A DNA stretch of 64,000 nt. It comes from Mycolicibacterium sphagni (GTDB lineage: Bacteria; Actinomycetota; Actinomycetes; Mycobacteriales; Mycobacteriaceae). The notes below the pieces were generated by a model. That model searched no databases. It was not told the origin of the DNA and worked only from the letters and a program-made list of their open reading frames with translations. The stretch lies in the NCBI RefSeq assembly GCF_013337765.1, contig NZ_VBSB01000007.1, positions 1 to 64,000 of the forward strand, in the 5' to 3' direction. Made by a program: the position numbers and the translations under genes. The first letter of the stretch is position 1, and every line of letters starts with the position of its first letter. This document shows, in pieces, positions 52,531 through 61,448 of the stretch.

Positions 52531-53061
52531 TGTCGTCTCAATAGTTTGCTATGTCCGTTAAGTCTCATTTATGCAGGTAAATGGCTATTGACATTCCACG
52601 GCGTGTCAGGGCGGCTCATCGATTTCGACCTGTTTCGGAGGGTTTTGTTCCCAAATTCGTTCCCAAATCAGAAGTCTTTGCGTTTGCGTGTTAGCTGCCG
52701 AGCGGCGGCGACATAATGCACTAACGGCAAACACGTCTTGACCTTTGCTGCCAGATTGCACTGCCCAAGCAGACAGGCCCTCCTCTCCAGGCTGGGCTGC
52801 GCCACGGCTCATGTTGCGTTCGGCCAGGGCTTTCCAGCCGGCGACGTTGGATATGGAGTCGTTCCCAGAGCCGACGGCGCAGCGGGCCGTCAAGTGGAGG
52901 AGCCTGCCGAGGCACTGGCGCGTTTCACCCCGCGAGTGTGGAGTCGAGGGACTAACCAATGCGTACATCTCGCGGACGCACGCAAATATCTCGACACCGT
53001 CGGGGCTTCGAGGACGGATTAACGATGCTGGGCGGGCATGGCGCACATACGCTGATCCGCT
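52531..53061. other. Left-end non-coding region of the island with tandem repeats
   Basis: About 530 bp without a gene I can support. It contains two copies of gttcccaaat (52647-52656, 52659-52668), 12 bp apart, close to the attachment scar. GTTCCCA recurs near 52861 and 54909. Such tandem sites near an att core can be integrase arm sites. Confidence 0.45.
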
Positions 53062-54870
53062 ATGGAGCCGCCTTCGGTTGAACAACAGCTCATCTCGGTG
53101 TTGACACGACCAGAACCAACCCTCGGCTTTACAGGGGAGCGTTACGCCGCGCTTGAGCGTCTGCTCGTGGACCTCTTTGGCGGACAGCAGCCTGAGCGGA
53201 TGGGCCCGTTGCGCCGTCCAGACGTCGTGATTCCTCGCCCCGGCGCGACGCCGGTCGCACTCGAAGTCAAGGTGTTTTCTTCGCAATCCTTTAAGAAGAA
53301 CCGATCCAACCGCGTCGCCGACCTGCTCTCATCAGCAGTAGAGACGCGGCGGGCGTTCCGCGGTGAGGTCACGCTCGGTGCGGTGTTGCTGACCGCCGAC
53401 GCGCCGGACAATCGGAGCGTCGGTGTCATCAGGGGCCGTGACTCTGCCGAGATGGCTGAGAGGCTGCTTCGAGCGGACGACGGCGCCGGATACGACACCG
53501 TTCTGTTCGGATCAGCGAACCCTGCCCACTCTCACCTACGTTGGCGCTTCTTCGCCGCAGCAACGAGTGAAGAACCTCCAACGGATTTAACAACCGATTC
53601 CACCGCGGAAGTACTGGAACTTCTGCGAAGTCAAGGATCTACCGCTCGGACGCAACCGGCCCCACGGCCTGTGTACCGGAACCAGCGCATCATGCTGGTC
53701 AGCGACGAGTGGCGATCTGGGCGGGGTGGAATATCAACCCTCAACAGGGAGCTGGCTGCAGCACTGGCCACTGCTGGCGCGGATGTGTCAGTACTGGTGC
53801 CAAAGACCTCGGATGAGGACATTCGTGCCGCATCGGAGGTGAACGTGGCAATCGTTACCCCCGCCCGAGTCCCTGGTCTGAGCGACTTTGAAACATTGCT
53901 CCTGCCCCCAGTTTTCGCCGATCGAGAGTGGGTGCCTGACATCATCATTGGCCACGGTCGAGTCCTCGGCCCGTACGCGGCCGCCCAGCAGCAGTTCTTC
54001 CCCCGGGCGCGCCGTGTCCACCTCGTACACACTGACTCTGAGCAGCTCGAAGCGGCAAAAGAACAGCCCGGCGGAGACTCGCACATGCGAATTGCCGACG
54101 ACCGTCGCAACCTCGAACGTGAGCTGGCTCGATCTGCGGACCTTGTGGTCGGTATTGGCCCACTGCTCACGGCGACTATTAGCGACGCTCTGATTGGTTC
54201 TGCTCCTGTACCCAAGGTCATCGACGTCGTTCCTGGCCTGCGGTCGGCGTTTGATGCCGCCGCCGCCCAACCCCCCGTCCATAACCGGGTCTTGATTGTC
54301 GGAAGGGCTGATGACTTCCAATCGAAGGGAATTGACATCGCAGCGAACGCGATGCTGCAGGTCGTCGACGGTTGGCCGCCATCGAGACCCCATCGTCCCG
54401 CGCTAATCATCCGAGGTGTTCCGGATGAGGCAGCCAAGCAGGTCAAGGCCCAACTCGACGACATTCTGGAAAACCAGGTTGGCTGCTACCTCCGCCCCTA
54501 CTGTGACGAAGAAGCTGAAGTCGTCCGGGATTTTGCACAAGCACGCATGCTGTTGATGCCTTCGCGGCACGAGGGCTTCGGCCTGTCGGCGTACGAGGCG
54601 ATCGCCAGCGGAATTCCGGTCTTGATCAGCGCGGAGTCCGGTCTTGCCGAGTTCCTGCGTGGGTTGAGGATCAGGTCGGCGGAACCCTCAATCCTTACGA
54701 CGCGGAACACATCCACACGACTCGCGATTGATGTGTGGGCGACCGCTATTCAACGCGTACTAGACGATCCAGAGTCCGCACGGGCTCAGGCTCGGGAATT
54801 GCGGCGTGAGCTTCGGGACAACGTCAGCTGGGAGCAGGCCGCCGAAAAACTCCTGGCGGAGCTCAAGTAA
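53062..54870 (+). CDS. PD-(D/E)XK nuclease-like domain fused to a GT4 glycosyltransferase
   Basis: This 602-residue protein has two clear parts. Residues about 15-180 look like a PD-(D/E)XK nuclease: helix with Glu (GERYAALERLLVDLFG), Asp54 in RRPDVVIPRP, then Glu68 and Lys70 in PVALEVKVFSS. After a linker, residues about 210-602 are a GT-B glycosyltransferase of family 4, with N-domain start MLVSDEWRSGRGGISTLNRE, later ILIVGRADDF-like sugar-nucleotide domain strands, and the E-x7-E signature RHEGFGLSAYEAIASGIPVL. The combination is unusual. It would bind nucleic acid and use an NDP-sugar, and its activity is unknown. It is the first gene of the island. Confidence 0.8.
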   Translation: MEPPSVEQQLISVLTRPEPTLGFTGERYAALERLLVDLFGGQQPERMGPLRRPDVVIPRPGATPVALEVKVFSSQSFKKNRSNRVADLLSSAVETRRAFRGEVTLGAVLLTADAPDNRSVGVIRGRDSAEMAERLLRADDGAGYDTVLFGSANPAHSHLRWRFFAAATSEEPPTDLTTDSTAEVLELLRSQGSTARTQPAPRPVYRNQRIMLVSDEWRSGRGGISTLNRELAAALATAGADVSVLVPKTSDEDIRAASEVNVAIVTPARVPGLSDFETLLLPPVFADREWVPDIIIGHGRVLGPYAAAQQQFFPRARRVHLVHTDSEQLEAAKEQPGGDSHMRIADDRRNLERELARSADLVVGIGPLLTATISDALIGSAPVPKVIDVVPGLRSAFDAAAAQPPVHNRVLIVGRADDFQSKGIDIAANAMLQVVDGWPPSRPHRPALIIRGVPDEAAKQVKAQLDDILENQVGCYLRPYCDEEAEVVRDFAQARMLLMPSRHEGFGLSAYEAIASGIPVLISAESGLAEFLRGLRIRSAEPSILTTRNTSTRLAIDVWATAIQRVLDDPESARAQARELRRELRDNVSWEQAAEKLLAELK

Positions 54871-55305
54871 CTCGGGAAGGTCGCGATCCGACCCCGGCAC
54901 GATTTTCGTTCCCAGTGGGTCTCACTCCGTTCAAAACCGGATCGCGATCGTCTCATTGCAGTGGCCAAAGCGTCGACCTGGCAATCGGTTGAGCGACAAT
55001 GGAACTACGCCTGCCGCCCAGGCAGTGTGAGCGGAGCACGGACGCAAATACCGTCTGCTGAGCCCGGGCTAAGGGCATCACGACGAGTTGTCGTTGGCTA
55101 GCCGGGTAGACCAGTCAAACACCGCTTTGGGACCAAAAGTCCCGCCGTACCCGGAACCTCTCACCTCTGAATCTGAACATTGTGACTGCAATCGAATGCC
55201 TGCCTCTCCACATTCCGTGGCTTCCTGTCAGCGCACGAGACAAATTCTTCGATTGTTGCCGGTCACAGTGCCGCTGCCGCTTCTTCGGCGGCAGTTCGTG
55301 CTGAG
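54871..55305. other. Intergenic, no supported gene
   Basis: About 435 bp between the fusion gene and the patatin cassette. A 10-bp inverted repeat, tcgcgatccg (54881-54890) and cggatcgcga (54938-54947), lies just after the fusion-gene stop and might be a weak terminator or a protein site. No promoter stands out. Confidence 0.4.
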
Positions 55306-56862
55306 ATGGAACGTATGCAACTCGCTCCGAGTCCCCGAATCGCCGTCACCCTCAGTGGCGGTGGTTACCGCGCTTCCGCGTTCGCGGCGGGCGTCCTTCT
55401 GTACCTGATCGACTGCGGTCGGGCGAGTCAGATTCGGGCTATCTCATCCGTGTCGGGCGGTTCAATCACCAACGCATACTTCGCACGCAACGTTTTGACA
55501 AGCGACTTAACGCCAGAAACCTCGTGGAATCGATGTGCGCCGCTCTTAGCTTTCCTCTCTAAGCGAGATATCTTAAGTCCTCGGAGAATGGTCTTGATAA
55601 CTGCATTTCTTTCGATACCCACTGGGGCAGCTGCCGGTGCAATAGCGAACATTTCAGGGAGAGCTTCGCCCCAGGTCGCGCTATATTTTGGTGTAGCATT
55701 AGCACTTCTCCTGTTTTCGGCCGGACTCACTATTCTGTTTTTAGAGCTGAGACGGAGTCTGGAGGTGGCGGTGCAATGGCTCTTAGATCTCGGCGGGACC
55801 GCAACTAAAGTAACCGCAAACAAATTCTCAGCGCGTAAATTTGTTAGCGCGATCCTCACATTGAGATTAAACCGGGCAATGGCAATATTCAGACCAAAAA
55901 TGACACTGTTTCAAGACATCAACGCAACATACGAACCAATATTTTGCTGCACGGACCTAGCGACCGGAACGCACTTTTTTATCGGATCATCATTCGTATC
56001 GGGCGTATCCGGAAGTCCGAACAAGAAGTCTGAAGTCGTAAACTTCACTGGTACAGCAGATGAATTACCGATTGCTACAGCCGTGGCAGCATCTGCCGCT
56101 TTCCCGCTGGTATTCCGACCAACGGTCATAGATGCTTCCACCCTCGGCTTGCCGGTTCAGCGTGGGATCGTAAGTGGGCAAATTATGTTAGCAGACGGTG
56201 GACTATTTGATAATCTGGGATTTACGCCAATTGATTCGTGGATGATCGGCGACATGGATGCAGCAGTACTGCGCGAACTCGGACCAGGTCCAGACGTCTG
56301 CATTGTGGTCGACTCGGGCCGGCCCTCCCATCAGCCTCAGACCCGGCACAATCTGACTCGCTTCCTAACCCGTTCGATCGATGTTGTGCATCAATCGAAC
56401 TCGCTCGTCAGACGGAAGGAGCTACAGAGAAAATTCGCTGTGGCACCGGCGTGGGGAACTCTCGTCGGTATCGGGGACGACCCTTATGAGATTGTTGACA
56501 GCCTAGACAACTCGCCCCTTGCCCAGGCGTTGGAGGGTTGGTTAGAAAAAGTCAACAAAATTCATGGACTTAATCCAGCCGCATGGAAAGCACTCGCACA
56601 GGAACGGAACCCCTCGGTCAAGACAAACCTTCGCAGGCTCGGCACCAAAGATCTATCTCGCTTAGTCCTCCATGGGTATACTGCGGCGATGATTCGGACC
56701 TGCGTGGAATTGGGGTGGGATGCCCGCGACGCGCCCCTCCCGTCGGTTGACATAGATGCCCTATGCGCTGGCGAATTTGTGGGGTCTCTTATCGATCGGA
56801 CTGCCTGGGCGTTCGTCGGCCCGGGCGCAAATCATATTGGCCGAAATCGTGATCACGGATAG
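55306..56862 (+). CDS. Membrane-associated patatin-like phospholipase
   Basis: This 518-residue protein has patatin/cPLA2-type catalytic elements: the oxyanion glycine loop LSGGGYRASAFAAG (residues 17-30), the nucleophile Ser50 in SSVSGGSI, and the catalytic Asp297 in LADGGLFDNLGF. Between the nucleophile and the Asp are two hydrophobic stretches (about 96-114 and 118-145, LYFGVALALLLFSAGLTILF), so the enzyme is likely embedded in the membrane it would attack. Patatin-like phospholipases are effectors in several anti-phage systems. The gene is AT-rich and heads a tight three-gene cassette. ATG at 55306; an ATG at 55315 is the alternative. Confidence 0.85.
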   Translation: MERMQLAPSPRIAVTLSGGGYRASAFAAGVLLYLIDCGRASQIRAISSVSGGSITNAYFARNVLTSDLTPETSWNRCAPLLAFLSKRDILSPRRMVLITAFLSIPTGAAAGAIANISGRASPQVALYFGVALALLLFSAGLTILFLELRRSLEVAVQWLLDLGGTATKVTANKFSARKFVSAILTLRLNRAMAIFRPKMTLFQDINATYEPIFCCTDLATGTHFFIGSSFVSGVSGSPNKKSEVVNFTGTADELPIATAVAASAAFPLVFRPTVIDASTLGLPVQRGIVSGQIMLADGGLFDNLGFTPIDSWMIGDMDAAVLRELGPGPDVCIVVDSGRPSHQPQTRHNLTRFLTRSIDVVHQSNSLVRRKELQRKFAVAPAWGTLVGIGDDPYEIVDSLDNSPLAQALEGWLEKVNKIHGLNPAAWKALAQERNPSVKTNLRRLGTKDLSRLVLHGYTAAMIRTCVELGWDARDAPLPSVDIDALCAGEFVGSLIDRTAWAFVGPGANHIGRNRDHG

Positions 56863-56869
56863 CGGCTGA

Positions 56870-57070
56870 ATGTCCAGGTTGCCGGACGCAATCACACTTC
56901 TAATTGGCATTCTCGTCTGGAGCGGCATTTTTGCACTTCTGACAGTGCCCTCCTGGATTATCTTCGCCTGGCTGACACTGCCACTAATTATCGGGATTGC
57001 TCTAGATATAGTGGGAACTCTTCTTGTCTTGTTCCTTGTAATCGTCGTGATTCTGGTGTTCTGCGATTAG
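56870..57070 (+). CDS. Small hydrophobic membrane protein
   Basis: This 66-residue protein is almost entirely hydrophobic, with two membrane helices (AITLLIGILVWSGIFALLTV and IIGIALDIVGTLLVLFLVIV) and a short charged end. It begins 7 bp after the phospholipase stop and ends 2 bp before the phosphoribosyltransferase start, so it is part of the cassette. It could hold the phospholipase in check or help it disturb the membrane; sequence alone does not say. Confidence 0.7.
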   Translation: MSRLPDAITLLIGILVWSGIFALLTVPSWIIFAWLTLPLIIGIALDIVGTLLVLFLVIVVILVFCD

Positions 57071-57072
57071 CC

Positions 57073-57627
57073 GTGGTTACAGAATACTCTGAAGTATTTT
57101 TGAGAGTCGCCGTACGTCGCGGCCGCACACGAACAATAGGCGCGCGAATTAGGGGATGGTCTATAGAGAGCGCGCAAATTCTCCATGATCATGAAGCGAG
57201 AATGCTAACCGCTGAGTTTTTATGGCGGAAAATCGAGCCGTTCAACGCTGATTTGATTGTAGGAATTGAGGCGGCGGGCGGACCGCTGATACTCGCCCTC
57301 GCTCAGGCGGCGCTAGACGATCGATATAGTGAAAGACTAAGCACCATCAATTTTCGCAGCAGCGGGACGCATGTTGACCCAGCGTGTGCCAGGAGAATCG
57401 AAGCGGGAGATCGCGTAGTGCTGATCGACGATGTCCTGAATTCCGGGCGCACTGCGCGATCCGTAATTCGCGTCATCGAGTCGAAGGGCGCAATAGCGGC
57501 TGGATTGATTTGCTTGGTGAAGTATACGAACGGGCGACCGTTAGCACTGCGCAAATGGCGCGGTACTATCGATTGCGTTTTCACGCTAGATCAACTGGGT
57601 CTTCATCGATTCTTGCCGGAGATCTGA
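57073..57627 (+). CDS. Type I phosphoribosyltransferase (orotate-PRTase-like fold)
   Basis: This 184-residue protein has the PRPP-binding signature VVLIDDVLNSGRTARS (residues 115-130), a pyrophosphate-loop-like GIEAAGGPL (64-72) and the flanking Rossmann-like strands of type I PRTases. These enzymes attach or remove a base from phosphoribosyl pyrophosphate. It lacks further domains. GTG start 2 bp after the membrane-protein stop. Pairing with a phospholipase suggests a nucleotide-signal or NAD/PRPP-sensing role rather than purine or pyrimidine salvage. Confidence 0.85.
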   Translation: MVTEYSEVFLRVAVRRGRTRTIGARIRGWSIESAQILHDHEARMLTAEFLWRKIEPFNADLIVGIEAAGGPLILALAQAALDDRYSERLSTINFRSSGTHVDPACARRIEAGDRVVLIDDVLNSGRTARSVIRVIESKGAIAAGLICLVKYTNGRPLALRKWRGTIDCVFTLDQLGLHRFLPEI

Positions 57628-58212
57628 TTGGACATCGCACTCAATCTTTCCTAGACGCAGGAGTTGGTTTCTTTGAACGGATAGTTGGATCCGCGGTACG
57701 TCCCCCAGCTCGCCAGATAAAATCCAAGGACGGCGCAACTCTTTTCCGATGTCGCGAGTTGGACGCTCCTTGGCCGCGAAATAGTTGTGGCAATGGTCAT
57801 ATGACTGTTCCTGTGCTGCCACTTAGCGCTGCCCACCAGGCGCTCACGGCTCTCCTAGTGCTCCAAGAATCTCTTCATCGTCTCGGCTCGCGGCCCGTGG
57901 GAGCCGGCTTCGAAATGGCAGACTCCCCGCCGCCCAGAGGCAGGCGGGAAGCTGCCGCGCGATCGCGGCGCCATCGCTGCACAACCTGCACCCTCCCCCG
58001 GGCTGTTCTGGCTAACGCCTTCCGACGCCAACTTTGAGCCGTCGCCGCAATTTTCTGCCCTCGTGGAAAGTATCGGGAGTCAAAGAGAAACGGGCTCTAT
58101 CTTGTTGCGCCGGATTAGGAAGAGGCTCGCGGTAATCTCCTAGATAGCGTCCCCCACCACTCTGCTCGAAGCGGTCGAGGGAGATGCACACTGGAGCCGA
58201 CCGAGAGGGGCC
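57628..58212. other. Intergenic, no supported gene
   Basis: About 585 bp between the PRTase and the first Mrr-like gene. A long open frame that begins inside the PRTase gene crosses this stretch, but it is Arg-rich shadow translation. GAGAGGGG at the right end is the ribosome binding site of the next gene. Confidence 0.45.
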
Positions 58213-59130
58213 ATGGCGGTCAAGCGAGTCTCACCAGCAGCAGTTGTCGCGCTTCAAAATGCTCTTGCAACGGTTTACTGGTATAAGCGGGATCTGCGCG
58301 AGTTTCTTCGCCGCGCAACAGGAGAGTCACGGCTAATTGCAGACCTCGACTGGAGCGATTACAAGCGCAATATTGTACGCCAATTCGTGTCAACGCTTGC
58401 GGAAAATCAACACAGGTATATGGAGCAGCTAATTTCGTTGCTTATATCCACGTCCGAAATCGATCCCATACAATTGAAACGCCTGGATGATGGTGTATCC
58501 AAATATGCTGAAGCCAATATCGCCTTGGAGGAACTGCGCCAGTACATAGAACCATATCGGTCGGCGCTGAGGAAGGCCGAATCGATCGCTCATCAAAGGC
58601 GACTTGCCCAATCGGAAGCAACTCAGCGACAAGCTGTTGCGCAAGAAATATCCGCACTGCGCGAAAAATTCAACAATATGCACCGACTTGAGCCTCAAAG
58701 ACGTGGATATGAACTCGAAACACTTCTGACTCGGCTCCTCCTCGTATACGACATCGACGCGAGAGGATCGTTTAGGATCGAAGGCGAGCAGATCGATGGG
58801 GCATTCACTTTCGAAGGTACCGACTATCTCGTCGAGGCAAAGTGGCAGGCCAAGTTAACGTCCTTGACTGAGTTGACAGCATTCGCGGATAAGGTCCGCC
58901 GCAGGTTGGACAATACCTTGGGCTTGTTTGTCTCCATTTCAGGCTTCCAGGAGTCGGCAGTGAAACGAGTTGGTATTGGGAATAGGAATGTACTGTTGCT
59001 GGCTGATGGCTACGATCTAACAGTTGTATTCGACCATCGAATCGACTTCGATGAATTGCTTCGCAGGAAGAAACAGCATGCCGCGCGCACAGGAGAACTC
59101 ATGCTTCGTGCTGCTGACATTATTACCTAG
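58213..59130 (+). CDS. Mrr-like restriction endonuclease with N-terminal helical domain
   Basis: This 305-residue protein has an N-terminal helical and coiled-coil part (residues 1-160, including YIEPYRSALRKAESIAHQRR). The C-terminal half is a PD-(D/E)XK nuclease of the Mrr/REase type: Glu167/169 in RRGYELETLLTRLL, Asp195 in GEQIDGAFTF, Glu208 and Lys210 in YLVEAKWQAK. All catalytic positions are intact. Mrr-type enzymes cut modified or foreign DNA. GAGAGGGG precedes the ATG. The next nuclease gene follows after 25 bp. Confidence 0.8.
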   Translation: MAVKRVSPAAVVALQNALATVYWYKRDLREFLRRATGESRLIADLDWSDYKRNIVRQFVSTLAENQHRYMEQLISLLISTSEIDPIQLKRLDDGVSKYAEANIALEELRQYIEPYRSALRKAESIAHQRRLAQSEATQRQAVAQEISALREKFNNMHRLEPQRRGYELETLLTRLLLVYDIDARGSFRIEGEQIDGAFTFEGTDYLVEAKWQAKLTSLTELTAFADKVRRRLDNTLGLFVSISGFQESAVKRVGIGNRNVLLLADGYDLTVVFDHRIDFDELLRRKKQHAARTGELMLRAADIIT

Positions 59131-59155
59131 ATAGCCCAACTGCGGAAACCGGAAA

Positions 59156-60169
59156 ATGACTGAGAACACCGAGAACGACGATCACATGCCTGCTTTTGGA
59201 ACGGGTGGTCCGGGTTCCGCCAGTGGACGCTTCCTCGAGAGTTCGCTGATCGCCGCCATTAGCATGGTTTACAACGCGGCTGGTGCAGACCAAGTTCAGG
59301 CCGAATTCCGCCTCGGCCCTAACCACATTGTCGACCTCGCCGTATTAGATTCTAATAAGCCCGAACTCATAGAAGTAAAGAATATCACCCCGCAGACCCA
59401 AAAGCGCCTCAGCGATGCGCTGGCTCAAATACACGCTCTAGGAAATGAATTCCAGCGCCTGTATGGCCAGACGCCGCGGCTCGTCTTGTTCGTTCCTGGA
59501 CCTTTAGCTAACGATCGAATCGAGCGCTTCGCACCCGGCAATGTCGAAATCAGGAATAGCGAATGGCTTCTGGCTGAGGCGCGGCGCTACGGCGTCGAAC
59601 AAGACGTGCGCGAAGTTCTGAACCATGTAATACGCACCGAGACAGAGGGCCAGAGAATGAAGGCTAAGCTCTTGAGACTTCCTCCGGGTCAACATTCATG
59701 GGTCGAGTTCCAGGCTTTGTGTGCCGATATATTTGACTACCTTTTCTCACCACCGCTCAAGAAAGGCATCCGTGAAAGCATCAATGCTGACGGAGTCGAC
59801 AGACGCGATATTATAATGCCAAATTACTCCACCCAGGGCTTTTGGGCGTTCATGCGTGAGAAATACCTCGCCGACTATATCGTGATTGATGCCAAAAACT
59901 ATCGGAAGCCCATAGCGAAGCCTCAGGTACTACAGCTCGCAAATTACCTATCAACTCACGGTCCCGGGAAATTTGGCATTCTCGCCACTCGCGCCGGCGG
60001 GAACAGAAGTTCGAGGATAGTCTGTCGTGAGCAATGGTTAATCTACAACAAGATAATTGTTATTTTCGATGATCGCGACATTTTGCAGATGATAGCTACG
60101 AAAGACGCGGGCGGAGATCCAACCGAAGTCCTACAACAGAAGATCGAGGACTTTCGGTTGGCCATATGA
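59156..60169 (+). CDS. Protein with two PD-(D/E)XK nuclease-like cores
   Basis: This 337-residue protein repeats the nuclease pattern. The N-terminal core has Glu28 (GRFLESSLIAAI), Asp60 (NHIVDLAVLD) and Glu73/Lys75 (ELIEVKNITP). The C-terminal core has Glu184 (SWVEFQALCADIFDYLF), Asp218 (GVDRRDIIMPN) and Asp245/Lys247 (YIVIDAKNYRKPI). Both retain acid-acid-Lys sets, so both may be active, or one may bind DNA only. It starts 25 bp after the Mrr-like gene and is probably expressed with it as a two-protein system. Confidence 0.75.
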   Translation: MTENTENDDHMPAFGTGGPGSASGRFLESSLIAAISMVYNAAGADQVQAEFRLGPNHIVDLAVLDSNKPELIEVKNITPQTQKRLSDALAQIHALGNEFQRLYGQTPRLVLFVPGPLANDRIERFAPGNVEIRNSEWLLAEARRYGVEQDVREVLNHVIRTETEGQRMKAKLLRLPPGQHSWVEFQALCADIFDYLFSPPLKKGIRESINADGVDRRDIIMPNYSTQGFWAFMREKYLADYIVIDAKNYRKPIAKPQVLQLANYLSTHGPGKFGILATRAGGNRSSRIVCREQWLIYNKIIVIFDDRDILQMIATKDAGGDPTEVLQQKIEDFRLAI

Positions 60170-60542
60170 TCGGGCTTGGTTGCTCTGAACGATTCAACCC
60201 AAACCGCGGCCAAAACTGCTAAGCATCCTCCATCCCAAACAAGGTATGGACGGATCGGTCTGTCCGTTGGCAGTTCATACCATATGTTTGGCAGACGTTG
60301 TCAACGAGCAGGAGACTCGCGGTGAAGGCCTCTCGCAGTGCAAGGTCGCGGCCGCGACCCAGCAATGCAGTCCGACCCGCGGTACGTCAACCGGAGAGAG
60401 TCGACGGTATGAGCTGCGGTGTTTACATGCACTCCTTGGCGCCGAAGGCCGACTGGCACAGTAAGGTTACCGCGGCCCACCACTTCAAGAGGGTGCGCGG
60501 GCGCTTAGGCGGTTGGCGATACTGAGTTGATGGCCCGCGACG
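60170..60542. other. Intergenic, no supported gene
   Basis: About 373 bp between the nuclease pair and the HamA-like gene. Short Arg-rich frames are present but not convincing. It probably holds the promoter of the HamA/HamB-like pair, although I cannot place it. Confidence 0.4.
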
Positions 60543-61448
60543 ATGACTAACCAAACTACCGCGCAAATGCCTTTGATTCCCGCGAGTACCGCCAGCAGCA
60601 CCGCCCAGTCGTGCGCGAATGGTTTGACGGATCTCGTAACGGTAGTACAGCAAACATCGCCCACTCCAAATCGATGCTTATGGCATCTTGGTACTGCGAT
60701 CGGCCTTGGCCAAACCGAGCGGGCGGCACTTGCGTGGCTGATCGCCGACGCAATTATGACTCATCGAGCTGGAGCATCGAAAGCAGTTGGACTCTGGAAA
60801 GAGGCCGCAATCGCGGACACGAAATTGACTGGATCTGACCGAGAAATCGTGGCGGCATTTATCGCGGGCGTGTTCGGTCTTCCTCCCGACGGCAAATCGG
60901 AGACACACCTCATCGCGCACGTTGCGGAATGGCTCTGGTACCTGCATGTACTCGGGGGAAGCCACGCTGCCGGGTCCATCGCGCTGCTTGACACTCCGAA
61001 GTTCAACGTCACCGAACCTGGCGCCGACGGCTTCATCGTTTTCTCGGATAGCGCCACGGGTGACACGGCCTTCCGTTTATGGGAGCTGAAGCAACACACC
61101 GGAGCGTCGGCGATCTCTGAGACTGTCGGCGAGGCGTACGAACAGCTGAAAACTCACGCAACCCGCTACTTAGCGCAATTGACTGCCATTCACTCGGTAA
61201 AGCCTGGGCCGGTTGGGGAGCTTTGCAAACAACTCGTTGACTTTTGGGTCGACTGCAACGCTCGCGCAGGCGTGGGGGTGGGTGTCGCTTCAGCCCGGGT
61301 CCCCGCACCAAAGAAGTGCTTCAGCACCATGGGCGCGCATTTTCCGGGGTTTAACCAAGCCGGACAGCTGGAGGGTCTGCTTCTTGCCGTCGAGGATCTC
61401 GCTGGGCTCGCCCGGGATGTAAGGGGCTATTTGTGGACCGTGCTCTGA
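60543..61448 (+). CDS. HamA-like (DUF1837-type) nuclease of a Hachiman-like system
   Basis: This 301-residue protein has a helical N-terminal half and then a PD-(D/E)XK-like core: Glu129 in HVAEWLWYLH, Asp162 in EPGADGFIVFSD, and Glu181/Lys183 in FRLWELKQHTG. HamA proteins of Hachiman defence are nucleases with an ExK pair held in check by the HamB helicase. The size fits, and the next gene is an overlapping Ski2-type helicase, the HamB position. Assignment is by motif and context, without a profile search. Start ATG at 60543; an ATG at 60567 is the alternative. Confidence 0.65.
   Translation: MTNQTTAQMPLIPASTASSTAQSCANGLTDLVTVVQQTSPTPNRCLWHLGTAIGLGQTERAALAWLIADAIMTHRAGASKAVGLWKEAAIADTKLTGSDREIVAAFIAGVFGLPPDGKSETHLIAHVAEWLWYLHVLGGSHAAGSIALLDTPKFNVTEPGADGFIVFSDSATGDTAFRLWELKQHTGASAISETVGEAYEQLKTHATRYLAQLTAIHSVKPGPVGELCKQLVDFWVDCNARAGVGVGVASARVPAPKKCFSTMGAHFPGFNQAGQLEGLLLAVEDLAGLARDVRGYLWTVL

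Noticed and set aside
52485..52560. Complete tRNA gene at this position
   Set aside because: Bases beyond 52530 do not pair with the anticodon stem, and no D-arm or 5' acceptor strand follows; only the 3' half is present.
52606..53286. 226-codon minus-strand frame at the left end of the island
   Set aside because: Partly antisense to the nuclease-GT4 gene; no recognisable domain and it would cover the probable att arm sites.
54881..54947. 10-bp inverted repeat after the fusion gene as a terminator
   Set aside because: The 47-base spacing and absence of a T-run make a rho-independent terminator unlikely; kept only as a note in the intergenic entry.
57384..58037. 217-codon frame overlapping the PRTase and running into the gap
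   Set aside because: Its first third is the PRTase gene in the wrong frame; the rest is Arg-rich without features.
60246..60525. Small frames between the nuclease pair and the HamA-like gene
   Set aside because: Several overlapping frames of equal quality, none with RBS or domain.
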